Positions 42,752 through 51,300 of a DNA stretch of 64,000 bases are shown piece by piece (positions within the stretch are counted from its first letter, which is position 1; each line of letters begins with the position of its first letter). The position numbers and the translations under genes are program-made. Below the pieces are notes generated by a model. That model did no database searches, was not told the origin of the DNA, and was given only the letters and a program-made list of their open reading frames with translations. This stretch comes from Halobellus litoreus (GTDB lineage: Archaea > Halobacteriota > Halobacteria > Halobacteriales > Haloferacaceae): positions 992,001-1,056,000 of the forward strand of contig NZ_JANHAW010000002.1 of the NCBI RefSeq assembly GCF_024464595.1, read 5' to 3'.

Positions 42752-43411
42752 CTACCAGGCGGACCAGGCCGAGGTCGTCTGGTCGGTCCCGTAGAGTCGC
42801 TTGACGTCCTTCGCGTACACCATATCGCCCTCGTGGTCGAACTTCCCGTGGCGGTACTCCGGGGCGTCCTCGCGCACCTGAATCGCCTTGACGCGGAGTT
42901 CCTCGTCGCCGAAGGACTCGATCTCGCCGACGACGAACTCGTGGTCGCCGGGAAGCTGCAGGTCGAAACTCCGCGTGTCCTCGCGGTCGCCCGTTCCCTC
43001 CTTCGGATTGACGGTCACCTTCACCGTCACGTTGTCGACGGCGCGCGTCCAGAGCGTGTCGACGTCCTCGATCCTGGCCTCCTCGGTCCGCTCCTCGGGG
43101 CCGACTTCGATGCCCGTGATCCGGACGAGCATAATCGCCTCCTCGCTGTCGACGATGAACTCGTCCCCGACGGCGACGGTCTCGGCCGGCGGCGCGTCGA
43201 CGGTCGTCGAGAACGACTCGTCGTCCTGGGAGACGACAACGTCGCGTTCGACCTCCGTCTCCGAGTCGACCTTGACCTTGTGGACGTGGCCGCACTCCGT
43301 GCACCGGACGGTGTGGCGGCCTCCACCCTCCTTCAGTACCTCGTGGACCGTCGGTTCGGCGGGCGAACAGGATGGACACTCGACCGCGATGCGGTCCTGT
43401 GGCGTGCTCAT
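42752..43411 (-). CDS. HVO_0476-like zinc-finger protein
   Basis: 219 residues. The N-terminal zinc ribbon has Cys12, Cys15, Cys37 and Cys40 (CPSCSPAEP...CTECGHVHKVK). A beta-rich domain follows, rich in acidic residues, with VVSQDDESFSTTVDAPP, VAVGDEFIVDSEEAIMLVRITGIEVG and KAIQVREDAPEYRHG. It matches the haloarchaeal family named after Haloferax volcanii HVO_0476 (from memory). In that organism this gene also lies close to the GAPDH/pgk cluster, as here. A GACTTTTAC element upstream fits a leaderless start. Biochemical role unknown. Confidence 0.87.
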   Translation of the reverse strand: MSTPQDRIAVECPSCSPAEPTVHEVLKEGGGRHTVRCTECGHVHKVKVDSETEVERDVVVSQDDESFSTTVDAPPAETVAVGDEFIVDSEEAIMLVRITGIEVGPEERTEEARIEDVDTLWTRAVDNVTVKVTVNPKEGTGDREDTRSFDLQLPGDHEFVVGEIESFGDEELRVKAIQVREDAPEYRHGKFDHEGDMVYAKDVKRLYGTDQTTSAWSAW

Positions 43412-43517
43412 ACGGCCTCGTACCCCGTCTGGCCGTAAAAGTCCGCCCTTCCACGGGTCGGCGTGGCAGGCGCTGGCGTGCGCCGATGCGCGGCGCGAGT
43501 CGCGGCGGATGCTGTGC

Positions 43518-44759
43518 TCAGCCTCGGCGGATCTCGTAGGCGGTGTCGCGCTCGTCGTCGTTCAGGATCCCGTCCTGCACCGTGAACTCGAACCCCGAGG
43601 CGATCTCCTCCTCGTAGACCAGTTCGCCGGCCTCCGCCGTGAAGGCCGAGAGGTCGCCGCGCTCGCTCGCAATCCAGACGAGGCCGTCCTCGACGATCGG
43701 CGGGTGCTCGACGACGCCGGCGACGCGGTTCTCCCACAGTTCGTCGCCCGTCTCCCGGTCGTAACCGAGGACGTACCCGCTCTCGGTGCCGACGAACACG
43801 CCGGTCTCGCCGACGCCGACGCCCGTGTTCACCGACCGACCCGTCTGGGCGGACCAATTCTCGTCGCCGTCGGGCAGCGTCAACGCGCGGACCGTCTCGC
43901 CGGGAACGAAGAGCGTCCCGTCGGCGGCGGCGAACTGGCTGAAACCCGCCGTCAATCGTCGTTCTTCGAGCAGTTCCCGCGTCGAGAGCCGGTATATCGA
44001 CAGCCCGAACGTCTGCTGGACGAACAGTCGGTCACCGCGGGCGACGATCGCGTGGATGAACCCCTCCGAGAACTGGATCCGCCACCGCTCCTCGCCGCTC
44101 TCGGCGTCGAGGCCGACGACCAGCGGTTCCTGTTCGTCGCCGCTGCCGCTGCCCTGACTCGCGAAGACGACGGTCCCGTCGGTCACCGTCACCGCGCTGA
44201 TCTCGTCGTGCAGTCCGTCCCCCGACTCCTCGTGCATCCACCGTTCCTCGCCGCTCTCGGGGTCGAGTGCGTACACTCTCCCGCCGGTATCGACCTCGTC
44301 TCGGGCCCTCGCACCGACGTACACGCCGGTGCCGTCGGCGTACAGGCCGTTCCGGAAGGTCGGACTGATCGAGAGGAGGTACCCGTCGGCAATCTCGGCC
44401 TCGAAGACGGTCGTCCCGTCGGGGCGGACTCGCCTGAGGCGGGTGAACCGCGGCCGGAAGAAGAAGTCGCCGTCAGCGGTCGTCACCGCACTGCTCGATC
44501 CCGACCAGGCCGGGACGAGTTCGATCTCGGAGGCCGGACCCGACGCCGTGGACTGTTCGCCGTCGTCCGTCGGTGTCGACCCTACCGATTCGGTCGTTCC
44601 CGATCCTCCCTGTTGGTTCGTCCCCGAGCCACCCTGTTCGTTCGTCTCCGTCTGCCCCGAGCTATCGGTGAGTCGGAGACACCCCGCCGTCGCGACGCTT
44701 CCGATGCCCGCGCAGCCCGACAGCAGGCGGCGGCGGGACCACGTTCGATCTGTCGCCAT
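43518..44759 (-). CDS. PQQ-like beta-propeller lipoprotein
   Basis: 413 residues. Tat signal SRRRLLSGCAGIGSVATAGC with lipobox Cys27, then a Ser/Thr/Gly/Gln-rich linker (NEQGGSGTNQQGGSGT) to about residue 75. The propeller carries repeats of the type VVGLDAESGEERWRIQ, VYALDPESGEERWMH and VLGYDRETGDELWENR (about 90-400), as in BamB/PQQ-repeat proteins. Such domains bind partners or, in true quinoproteins, PQQ; no catalytic PQQ residues are evident. It is divergent from a paralogous gene at 44917. Confidence 0.88.
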   Translation of the reverse strand: MATDRTWSRRRLLSGCAGIGSVATAGCLRLTDSSGQTETNEQGGSGTNQQGGSGTTESVGSTPTDDGEQSTASGPASEIELVPAWSGSSSAVTTADGDFFFRPRFTRLRRVRPDGTTVFEAEIADGYLLSISPTFRNGLYADGTGVYVGARARDEVDTGGRVYALDPESGEERWMHEESGDGLHDEISAVTVTDGTVVFASQGSGSGDEQEPLVVGLDAESGEERWRIQFSEGFIHAIVARGDRLFVQQTFGLSIYRLSTRELLEERRLTAGFSQFAAADGTLFVPGETVRALTLPDGDENWSAQTGRSVNTGVGVGETGVFVGTESGYVLGYDRETGDELWENRVAGVVEHPPIVEDGLVWIASERGDLSAFTAEAGELVYEEEIASGFEFTVQDGILNDDERDTAYEIRRG

Positions 44760-44916
44760 CTGTCCCTACCTTGGGGCGTCCTGACTTAAATACGAGGAAC
44801 CGTCGAGTGCGGCACGGCAGTGTTCCGGACCTGCGCGGCCCGGCTGGTCGGCGAGCGAACGGGGCTCGTCGGAGTGGAGTGGGAGTCTTTATTGTAACCG
44901 CCTGACGGGATGTCGT

Positions 44917-46149
44917 ATGGACCGCCGTCAGGTGTTGGCGACGTTCGGGGTGGGGATCGGTGGATTGAGCGGCTGTCTGCGACTCACGGGCGCGGACGAC
45001 GGCTCGACGTCGACCGGCGAAGCAGACGCGTCCACGGACGGACAGTCGACAGGCGGGGACGGGGGAGCCTCCGAAGGAGAGCCGGCGGGCGACGTGACGC
45101 TGACGGAGAACTGGAGTGCGGACCCGGGCATCGACTTCGCCTGGGTAGAGAACGGGCGGATCTACTTCAACGATTACAACGGGGCGGCGTCTGCGAGCCA
45201 CGGCGGCGGCATCAACTGGGAGGCCGAGGTGACCTACGAGGGATTCGAGGACAACTTCGGTGCCGACGCGTTCGCGATCGGCGACGACCACGTCACCTTC
45301 GGCTACAGACCCGACACGGAGGTCGACGAGACGCTCGGCAGTCACTTTCACACCTTCGATACGGGAACGGGTGAGGAAGTGTGGAGCTTCGCCGCGCCCG
45401 ACGACGGCAAACACAACTTCTCGACCGGTGCGACGAGGGTTTCCGACACCGTCGTCGTCACCGCGGGCAGTTTCGGTGCGCCGCGCGAACAGGAGCCGCT
45501 CGTCATCGGCCTCGACGCCGAGAGCGGCGAGGAGCGGTGGCGGACCGACAAGTCGACGCTGCCGACCACGTTCGTCAATTTCGTCGGTTCCTACGCGGGC
45601 GAGGTGTACGTGGGAATGCAGTCCGACGGGGTACAGGTGCTCGATCCCGAGACCGGATCGCTGACCGAGGTCCACGAGTCGTGGTCCGTCGCGAGAGGCT
45701 GGGGAAGAACCTGGGGACAGATACACGGTGACACGCTCTTTGCGGCCGACCGCGGGACCTCGGAGAACGAGACTGTCCTCCACGCGTACCCGCTGGGTTC
45801 CAACGGTCGCGAGTGGTCGGGGAGCTTCGAGGGCAACGTCACGGTCGGCCCCGTCGTCGACAACTCGCTCGTCATCGTCGGTACGGAGGCCGGAACCGTG
45901 TACGTGTTCGACCGCTCGACCGGAGAGACCCTGTGGGAGGTGGGAATCGAGGGGAGCGTCGGTGCAGTCGATGCGTCGGCTGCTCACGTGTGGGTCGGCG
46001 ATATGGAGACGGGGATCACCGCGTACGACCGAGCCGACGGGACGCGCGTACACCGCTCGACGAAGCCCCTAGGCGGGGACGACATCGCCGTCTCCGACGA
46101 CGTGTTACTCCTCGGCGGAAGCGACGTCCACGCCTACTGGATCGAGTGA
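44917..46149 (+). CDS. PQQ-like beta-propeller lipoprotein (paralogue)
   Basis: 410 residues with a short twin-arginine start MDRRQVLATFGVGIGGLSGC (lipobox Cys20) and a Ser/Thr/Asp-rich linker to about 65. The propeller repeats are VIGLDAESGEERWRT, VQVLDPETGSLTEV, VYVFDRSTGETLWEVG and ITAYDRADGTRVHRS. TATA-like ctttattgt at 44886-44893 is about 27 bp upstream of the ATG. It is a clear homologue of the divergent gene at 43518-44759, with 157 bp between starts. Probably cell-surface; function unknown. Confidence 0.88.
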   Translation: MDRRQVLATFGVGIGGLSGCLRLTGADDGSTSTGEADASTDGQSTGGDGGASEGEPAGDVTLTENWSADPGIDFAWVENGRIYFNDYNGAASASHGGGINWEAEVTYEGFEDNFGADAFAIGDDHVTFGYRPDTEVDETLGSHFHTFDTGTGEEVWSFAAPDDGKHNFSTGATRVSDTVVVTAGSFGAPREQEPLVIGLDAESGEERWRTDKSTLPTTFVNFVGSYAGEVYVGMQSDGVQVLDPETGSLTEVHESWSVARGWGRTWGQIHGDTLFAADRGTSENETVLHAYPLGSNGREWSGSFEGNVTVGPVVDNSLVIVGTEAGTVYVFDRSTGETLWEVGIEGSVGAVDASAAHVWVGDMETGITAYDRADGTRVHRSTKPLGGDDIAVSDDVLLLGGSDVHAYWIE

Positions 46150-46160
46150 GGGGCCTTCTC

Positions 46161-46288
46161 GTCTCGCGGTTTCACCGCTCGACACTCGGGAGGTCTACGA
46201 CCTCCCCGCTCGCTCACCGAGGAAGCTCTACTTCCTCGCCGTCTCGCGGTTTCACCGCTCGACATTCGGGAGGTCTACGACCTCCCCG
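46161..46288. repeat. 80-bp-spaced 48-bp direct repeat made of hairpins
   Basis: 46161-46208 and 46241-46288 are identical over 48 bp except one base. Each copy contains two inverted repeats, gcggt-ttc-accgc and gggaggtc-tac-gacctccc; between the copies lies gaggaag-ctcta-cttcctc. The right copy covers the last 12 codons and stop of the aminopeptidase gene; the left copy follows the propeller gene's stop. It could act as a bidirectional terminator between convergent genes. Confidence 0.85.
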
Positions 46289-47211
46289 TCCGCCCACACG
46301 GTCGGCTCCCGAATGATCCCGTCGAGGTGCAGCGGCGCGTCGGTGTCGCCGCCGATCCCCGCGTCGTCGCCGATGGCGACGTGGACCGTCCCCGCCGCCT
46401 TCTCGTCTAGGAGAACCGACCCGACGAGGTCGGTCACGCCGACGTTGGTCCCGATCCCTAACTCCGCGAGGTTGTAGGCGTCGCGGCCGACCGCCTCGGC
46501 GGCCGCCTCGACCTGCCCGCGGATCTCGTCGTCAGATATCTCGGTCACGTAGCCGTCCTCGACTTCGAACCGGAGTTCCTCGCCCTCGTCGAGCAGGCCG
46601 TGCGGCCGCATCGTCCCGTCGACGACGTAGGTCCCGTTCGCGTTCGTCGGCGAGACGAACACCTCGCCCGCGGGTAGGTTCGAGAAGTCCCCGGCGTCGT
46701 GGACGATGCCTGTGTCGGTGTTCCACTCCCGGTCGCCGGGCTCGAACGTGATGTCCGTCCCCGCAGGTGCGGTCACGCGGATCTCGTCGGCGTCTGAAAC
46801 CTGCGCGAGCACGTCCCGGCAGTGCTGGGCGATGGCGTCGTAGTCGGCGTCGAGCCCCGTGAGAAACACGTCCTCGGTGATTCCGGGCAGCGTCGCCCCG
46901 CGAGCGCCCGCGTCGCAGGCGTTCCCGCGGGCGCGGGTGTGACTGATGCTCTTCGTCGTCGGCGCGAGGAACACGTCCGCCTCGGCCATCGCGGCCGCCA
47001 CCGGCCCCGGCGGCTCCTCGCCGTGCTGGTCGCCCGGGGGGTACTGAAGGATCGTCGTCTCGTCTGCGACCGCCGAGGCGGCCTCGTAGAGGGCTTCGCC
47101 GATGGGTCGCCGCTCGTCGTCGGTGACGATCACGCACGATTCGGCGGCGTCGAGCGCCATACACTGCTCGACTGCCGTGGTCGCGGCGGTCGCGAGTCCG
47201 TCGTTCGACAT
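46252..47211 (-). CDS. Aminopeptidase (M29/leucyl aminopeptidase-like family)
   Basis: 319 residues, MSNDGLATAATTAVEQCMALDAAESC. Family features include SHTRARGNACDAGARGATLPGITED (about 90-114), TDITFEPGDREWNTDTGIVH, LPAGEVFVSPTNANGTYVVDG (about 188-208, with the metal-ligand Glu) and the closing HVAIGDDAGIGGDTDAPLHLDGIIREPTVWADGEVV (about 278-313), which carries acidic and His metal ligands. This matches the archaeal aminopeptidase family related to M29 thermophilic aminopeptidases. Cytoplasmic peptide turnover is the likely role. The last codons lie in a duplicated hairpin repeat. Confidence 0.86.
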   Translation of the reverse strand: MSNDGLATAATTAVEQCMALDAAESCVIVTDDERRPIGEALYEAASAVADETTILQYPPGDQHGEEPPGPVAAAMAEADVFLAPTTKSISHTRARGNACDAGARGATLPGITEDVFLTGLDADYDAIAQHCRDVLAQVSDADEIRVTAPAGTDITFEPGDREWNTDTGIVHDAGDFSNLPAGEVFVSPTNANGTYVVDGTMRPHGLLDEGEELRFEVEDGYVTEISDDEIRGQVEAAAEAVGRDAYNLAELGIGTNVGVTDLVGSVLLDEKAAGTVHVAIGDDAGIGGDTDAPLHLDGIIREPTVWADGEVVDLPNVER

Positions 47212-47414
47212 ACCGTCGTCTGGGTACCCCGTGGAGTTAGACGTTCGGATCGGTGTCGGGCCGAACGGCCGAGCGATCGCTCTCGCGGGACGCCGACGGG
47301 TTCTTCACCCGGTACTCGGATCCGGGGAAATCGACCGCGTTACTCGACGAGGAGTTAATTTCTCCCCGTTAGGCTCCGAAATAACTATGCGTGTGCTCGT
47401 CGGATATTCCCCTA

Positions 47415-48488
47415 ATGATACGAGTGGGTGTCAACGGCTACGGAACGATCGGGAAACGCGTCGCCGACGCCGTCGCGGCCCAGCCAGATATGGAAGTCGC
47501 GGGCGTCGCCAAGACGCAACCCAACTTCGAGGCCCACACCGCCGTCGAGCGCGGCTATTCGATGTACGCGGCGATTCCGGAACGAGCGCCGCTCTTCGGC
47601 GACGCCGGCATCGAGACCGCGGGCGTCGTCGACGAACTGGTCGCCGACGCCGACGTGATCGTCGACGCCACGCCCTCCGGAATCGGCGCGGAGAACCGAT
47701 CGCTGTACGCCTCCTACGACACGCCCGCGATCTTCCAGGGCGGCGAGGACGCGAGCGTCGCCCAGGTGAGTTTCAACGCCCGGGCGAACTACGACGCCGC
47801 CTGGGGAGCGGACTCCGTTCGCGTGGTCTCCTGTAACACGACGGGACTCTCGCGGCTCGTCGCACCGCTCGACGAGGAGTACGGCGTCGAGAAGGTCCGC
47901 GCGACGCTCGTCCGACGCGGCGGCGACCCGAGCCAGCACTCCCGCGGACCGATCAACGACATCCTCCCGAACCCGATCGAGATCCCCTCCCACCACGGCC
48001 CCGACGTCCAGACCATCTTCCCCGACCTGTCGATCGACACGATGGGGCTGAAGGTGCCGGCGACGCTGATGCACGTCCACGCGGTCAACGTCACGCTCGA
48101 ATCCGACGTGACGGCCGCGCACGTCCGCCAGCTCCTCGAGTCCCAGTCGCGGATCTACGTCATCCCGGAGGGCCTCGGCCTCGACGGTGCCGGGAAGCTG
48201 AAGGACTTCGCGCTCGACGCCGGCCGGCCGCGCGGCGACCTCTGGGAGAACTGCCTGTGGGGCGAGTCGATCGCGACCGAGGGCCGAGACCTCTATCTCT
48301 TCCAGGCGGTCCACCAGGAGTCCGACGTCGTCCCCGAGAACGTCGACGCGATCCGCGCGGTGACAGAGAGCGCCGACGCCGAGGAGAGCATCGAGCGGAC
48401 GAACCGGACGATCGGAGTCGGCCTCGCGGGCGACCCGTCGGGCTTCAACGACTCCGACCGAGTCGGCGCCGAGGCCGCGGACGACTGA
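47415..48488 (+). CDS. gap: Glyceraldehyde-3-phosphate dehydrogenase, archaeal type II
   Basis: Phosphorylating GAPDH of the archaeal class, 357 residues starting [20 protein letters not shown] (Rossmann motif). The catalytic nucleophile is Cys140 in [31 protein letters not shown] and [14 protein letters not shown] are class hallmarks. In Haloferax volcanii the type II enzyme serves gluconeogenesis while a bacterial-type paralogue serves glycolysis, and the same pair occurs here 3 kb apart. A gaaataac element at about 47377 may be its TATA. The in-frame extension upstream is unlikely. Confidence 0.94.
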   Translation: MIRVGVNGYGTIGKRVADAVAAQPDMEVAGVAKTQPNFEAHTAVERGYSMYAAIPERAPLFGDAGIETAGVVDELVADADVIVDATPSGIGAENRSLYASYDTPAIFQGGEDASVAQVSFNARANYDAAWGADSVRVVSCNTTGLSRLVAPLDEEYGVEKVRATLVRRGGDPSQHSRGPINDILPNPIEIPSHHGPDVQTIFPDLSIDTMGLKVPATLMHVHAVNVTLESDVTAAHVRQLLESQSRIYVIPEGLGLDGAGKLKDFALDAGRPRGDLWENCLWGESIATEGRDLYLFQAVHQESDVVPENVDAIRAVTESADAEESIERTNRTIGVGLAGDPSGFNDSDRVGAEAADD

Positions 48489-48592
48489 CCAGTCCGGCTC
48501 GACTACGCGGTCTCGATCCACCGACCGACCACGACTCTCTGATTCTCCAGGTACTGACCGGATTTATTAGTCCCTGCATCGTGGGCGGATTC

Positions 48593-49252
48593 GTGACCGA
48601 CGACGACCAGTCCGCCGATCCCGGGTCGGCCCGGTCCGACCGCGACAGTCGGGCGACGCGCGGATTCGAGGACGACCTCGGGGACGGCGAGCACGAGATC
48701 GATTCGTCGGACGAGGAGCTGCAGCGCCTCCTCGAGGAGTTCGACGCGCTCGCAGAGACGGTCGACTCCCCGGAGGAGCGAGCGCGGGTCCGGACCGCCC
48801 GGCGCGCCGCTGTCGCCGCCGCAGCGGAGGCCCCCGTGTTCGGTCGGGTCATCCGCGGCTTCGACCGGAGCGACCTCGCGGAGGCGTTCCTGGGATCGTT
48901 TCTGTTCGGGGTTCCGATGTTCGTCGAGGGGGGTACGAACGAGGTTGGAGCGTTCCTCGCAGGCCGGCCGCTCTTGCTCGCCGGGACGCTCCTCGGCGGG
49001 ATCGCGCTCGTCGTCTCGATCCTCTACGTCGCGGAGATACAGGACGTGCGCGTTCAGGATCCGTTCTTCGGCGTGATTCCCCGGCGGCTGGTCGGCGTTC
49101 TCGGCGTCTCGTTTCTCACCGCCGTCGTCGCGATGACCGCGTGGGGACGCGTCGCGTGGTCGGAACCGGCCCTGGCGTTCGCGACGGTAGTGGTCGCGTT
49201 CGTCCCGATGAGCGTCGGGGCGGCGCTGGGCGACATCCTCCCGGGGACGTGA
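48593..49252 (+). CDS. DUF2391-like integral membrane protein
   Basis: 219 residues from GTG 48593. A highly acidic N-terminal cytoplasmic part (about 1-75, with a helix DEELQRLLEEFDALAETVDSPEERARVRTARR) is followed by FDRSDLAEAFLGSFLFGVPMFVEGG. Four membrane helices (about 88-105, 115-135, 155-175, 185-210) complete it. The arrangement fits the DUF2391 family; the name is from memory. TATA-like tttatta at about 48562-48568 supports GTG 48593 (or GTG 48581). It follows the GAPDH gene by 105 bp. Confidence 0.82.
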   Translation: MTDDDQSADPGSARSDRDSRATRGFEDDLGDGEHEIDSSDEELQRLLEEFDALAETVDSPEERARVRTARRAAVAAAAEAPVFGRVIRGFDRSDLAEAFLGSFLFGVPMFVEGGTNEVGAFLAGRPLLLAGTLLGGIALVVSILYVAEIQDVRVQDPFFGVIPRRLVGVLGVSFLTAVVAMTAWGRVAWSEPALAFATVVVAFVPMSVGAALGDILPGT

Positions 49253-49330
49253 GGGTTTTCTCGCGGGTGGTAGCGCCCGATCGGCGCTTCCCCCTCCCCT
49301 GAACGAAATCCCGGGGCGACGCCGTTCGGA

Positions 49331-49837
49331 CTACGGCGTGACCTCGGCGAACGTCACGTCGCCGGCGTCGGTCTCGAAAAGGGCGACGTGGTAGGCGTCG
49401 TCGGCACCGGGGAACGGCAGGCCGCCCGGGTTAACGTGGACCGTCCCGTCGCGCTCTTGGTGGGTCCGCTGGTGGGTGTGCCCGCGGACGACGTAGTCGT
49501 ACGTGCCGCAGTCGAGGAGCGCGTCCACGAGGCGCTCGCTCGTCCCGTGGTAGACCGCGACGTCGACCTCGCCGTCCGGCGCGTCGAAGGTCAGGTGGGC
49601 GCTCTCGCCGTGGTACGTCCCGAACTCGTCGATCGTGTCGGCCAGGGCCCACTCGCCGTCGTTGTTCCCGCGAACGGCGTGGAAATCGAAACCGGCGTCG
49701 AAGACCGCCGCCGTGAAGGGCGCGACGACGTCCCCGCAGTGGACGACGGCGTCGACGCCCTCGGCTTCGAACGTTTCGACCGCGCTCCGCGCCAAATCGA
49801 GGTTGTCGTGGGTGTCCGAACAGAGTCCGACGAGCAT
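49331..49837 (-). CDS. YfcE/MJ0936-type metallophosphoesterase
   Basis: 168 residues. The calcineurin-like metal-binding motifs are SDTHDNLD (about 7-14), HCGDVV (33-38), GNND (57-60), YHGT (95-98) and GHTHQRTH (118-125). This small single-domain family dephosphorylates phosphodiesters in vitro; the native substrate is not known. It is on the same strand as pgk and lies 78 bp beyond the pgk stop, so it may be read from the same transcript. Confidence 0.92.
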   Translation of the reverse strand: MLVGLCSDTHDNLDLARSAVETFEAEGVDAVVHCGDVVAPFTAAVFDAGFDFHAVRGNNDGEWALADTIDEFGTYHGESAHLTFDAPDGEVDVAVYHGTSERLVDALLDCGTYDYVVRGHTHQRTHQERDGTVHVNPGGLPFPGADDAYHVALFETDAGDVTFAEVTP

Positions 49838-49856
49838 ACTCCGGGTTCGAGTGTCT

Positions 49857-49936
49857 CCCGCTTCAGCGCTTCGGCGGTAGAGCTAGAATGCGGCTCGGGA
49901 GAGTCGCCCCCGGATCAGTCCCGCTTCAGCGCCTCG
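49857..49936. repeat. Duplicated pgk 3'-end segment
   Basis: The 17-bp cccgcttcagcgcctcg at 49920-49936 encodes the last residues of pgk. It recurs at 49857-49873 with one mismatch, 63 bp away in the downstream gap. Another example of a gene-end copy in this window. Confidence 0.7.
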
Positions 49937-51147
49937 ACGCCAGCCAGCGGTTGCCCGGTCAGCGCCCGGATGTACGCGCCGCCGGCGATCGAGACGTGTC
50001 CGAAGTTGGCCTCGTCCATCCCGTACATCCCGATGGCGCGGGAGGTGTCGCCGCCGCCGACGACCGAGAAGCAGTCCGTCTCGGCGATGGCTTCCAGCAC
50101 CGTCACGGTCCCGACCGAGAAGCGCTCGTCCTCGAAGACGCCGAGCGCGCCCTTCACGAAGACCGCCTCGGAGTCGCGGACCACGTCGGCGTACCCCTCG
50201 GCGGTGTCGGTGCCGACGTCCAGGAAGGAGACGTCCTTCTCCTCGATCGCGTCGACGTCGATCTCGGCGCGCTCGCCGTCCTCGTCCTCGTAGGCGAGGT
50301 CCGTCGCGAGCGTGATCTGGTCGCCGCACTCGTCGAGCATCGCCTCGACGACCGCGTGGTTCGCCTCCCACTGGGAGTCGTAGAGGTCGGCGTCGGGGTC
50401 GAGGTCGAACCCGACCGGGTGGCCGGCCGCCCGGAGGAACAGTTCGCCCGCGATGCCGCCCAGCAGGAAGTCGTCGACTGTGGTCCCTAAATTGTTCATC
50501 ACGTCGATCACGTCGGTGGCCTTCGTGCCGCCGACGACCATCGTGACCCGACCGTCGAACTCCTTCGCGGCGATGGCGGTGTTGGCCTCGTACTCGGTCT
50601 CCATCACGCGGCCGGCGTACGCCGGGAGGACGAGCGGGAAGCCGACGAGCGACGCGTGCGAGCGGTGCGCTGCGGAATAGGCGTCGTTGACGTAGGCGTC
50701 GAAGTGCGGCGCGAGCGCCCGCACGAACTCCGTCTCGGCCTTGGTTTCTGGGTCCTCCTCGGGCAGTTCGTCGTCGCACATCCGCGTGTTCTCGAGGAGG
50801 AGGATCTCTCCCCCGCCGAGTCCCTCGATGGCGTCGATCGCTGTTGTTCCATACGTGTCTGCGACGAACCCGACGTCGCGGCCGAGGTGTGAGGCGAGGA
50901 TCTCGGCGTGGCCCGACAGGGAGACGAAGTCGTCGCGGCCGGGGCGGCCCTGGTGCGCCAGGAGCACGACGCGGTGGCCCGCCTCGGCGAGTTCGCGCAC
51001 GGTCTTCGCGTGGCGCTCGAAGCGGCGGTTGTCCTGTGGCTCGCCGTCGACGATCGGGGAGTTCAGATCGAGACGGACGAGCACGCGCTGTTCGGGTGGG
51101 AGGTCGTCGAGCGTATCGAACGTGGATGTGGCGGTGGATTCGGACAT
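49915..51147 (-). CDS. pgk: Phosphoglycerate kinase
   Basis: Interconverts 1,3-bisphosphoglycerate and 3-phosphoglycerate with ATP. The 410 residues include VLVRLDLNSPIVDGEPQDNRR (N-domain substrate loop), RVVLLAHQGRPGRDDF, the conserved VNDAYSAAHRSHASLVGFP, VVGGTKATDVIDV and the nucleotide loop VVGGGDTSRAI near 375. It sits between the two GAPDH genes, downstream of the bacterial-type GAPDH on the same strand (153-bp gap). A CTAAGTAATC element (complement of about 51174-51183) may be its own TATA. Confidence 0.96.
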   Translation of the reverse strand: MSESTATSTFDTLDDLPPEQRVLVRLDLNSPIVDGEPQDNRRFERHAKTVRELAEAGHRVVLLAHQGRPGRDDFVSLSGHAEILASHLGRDVGFVADTYGTTAIDAIEGLGGGEILLLENTRMCDDELPEEDPETKAETEFVRALAPHFDAYVNDAYSAAHRSHASLVGFPLVLPAYAGRVMETEYEANTAIAAKEFDGRVTMVVGGTKATDVIDVMNNLGTTVDDFLLGGIAGELFLRAAGHPVGFDLDPDADLYDSQWEANHAVVEAMLDECGDQITLATDLAYEDEDGERAEIDVDAIEEKDVSFLDVGTDTAEGYADVVRDSEAVFVKGALGVFEDERFSVGTVTVLEAIAETDCFSVVGGGDTSRAIGMYGMDEANFGHVSIAGGAYIRALTGQPLAGVEALKRD

Positions 51148-51232
51148 ACGTCTCTGTCTGGGAGTGTCGTGAGGTGATTACTTAGTCGTGGTCGAAGTCG
51201 GGTCGGTTCGGGGGCGATCGCCGGCGGAGCAG

Positions 51233-51292
51233 GGCCGGGGCGAGCGCGGGATCCGTGGTGACCAGCAGCGCCTGGCCGGGGCGAGCGCGGGA
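51233..51292. repeat. 19-bp direct repeat downstream of GAPDH
   Basis: ggccggggcgagcgcggga occurs at 51233-51251 and again, identical, at 51274-51292, just beyond the bacterial-type GAPDH stop codon (51301). Confidence 0.8.
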
Positions 51293-51300
51293 CCGCCGCG

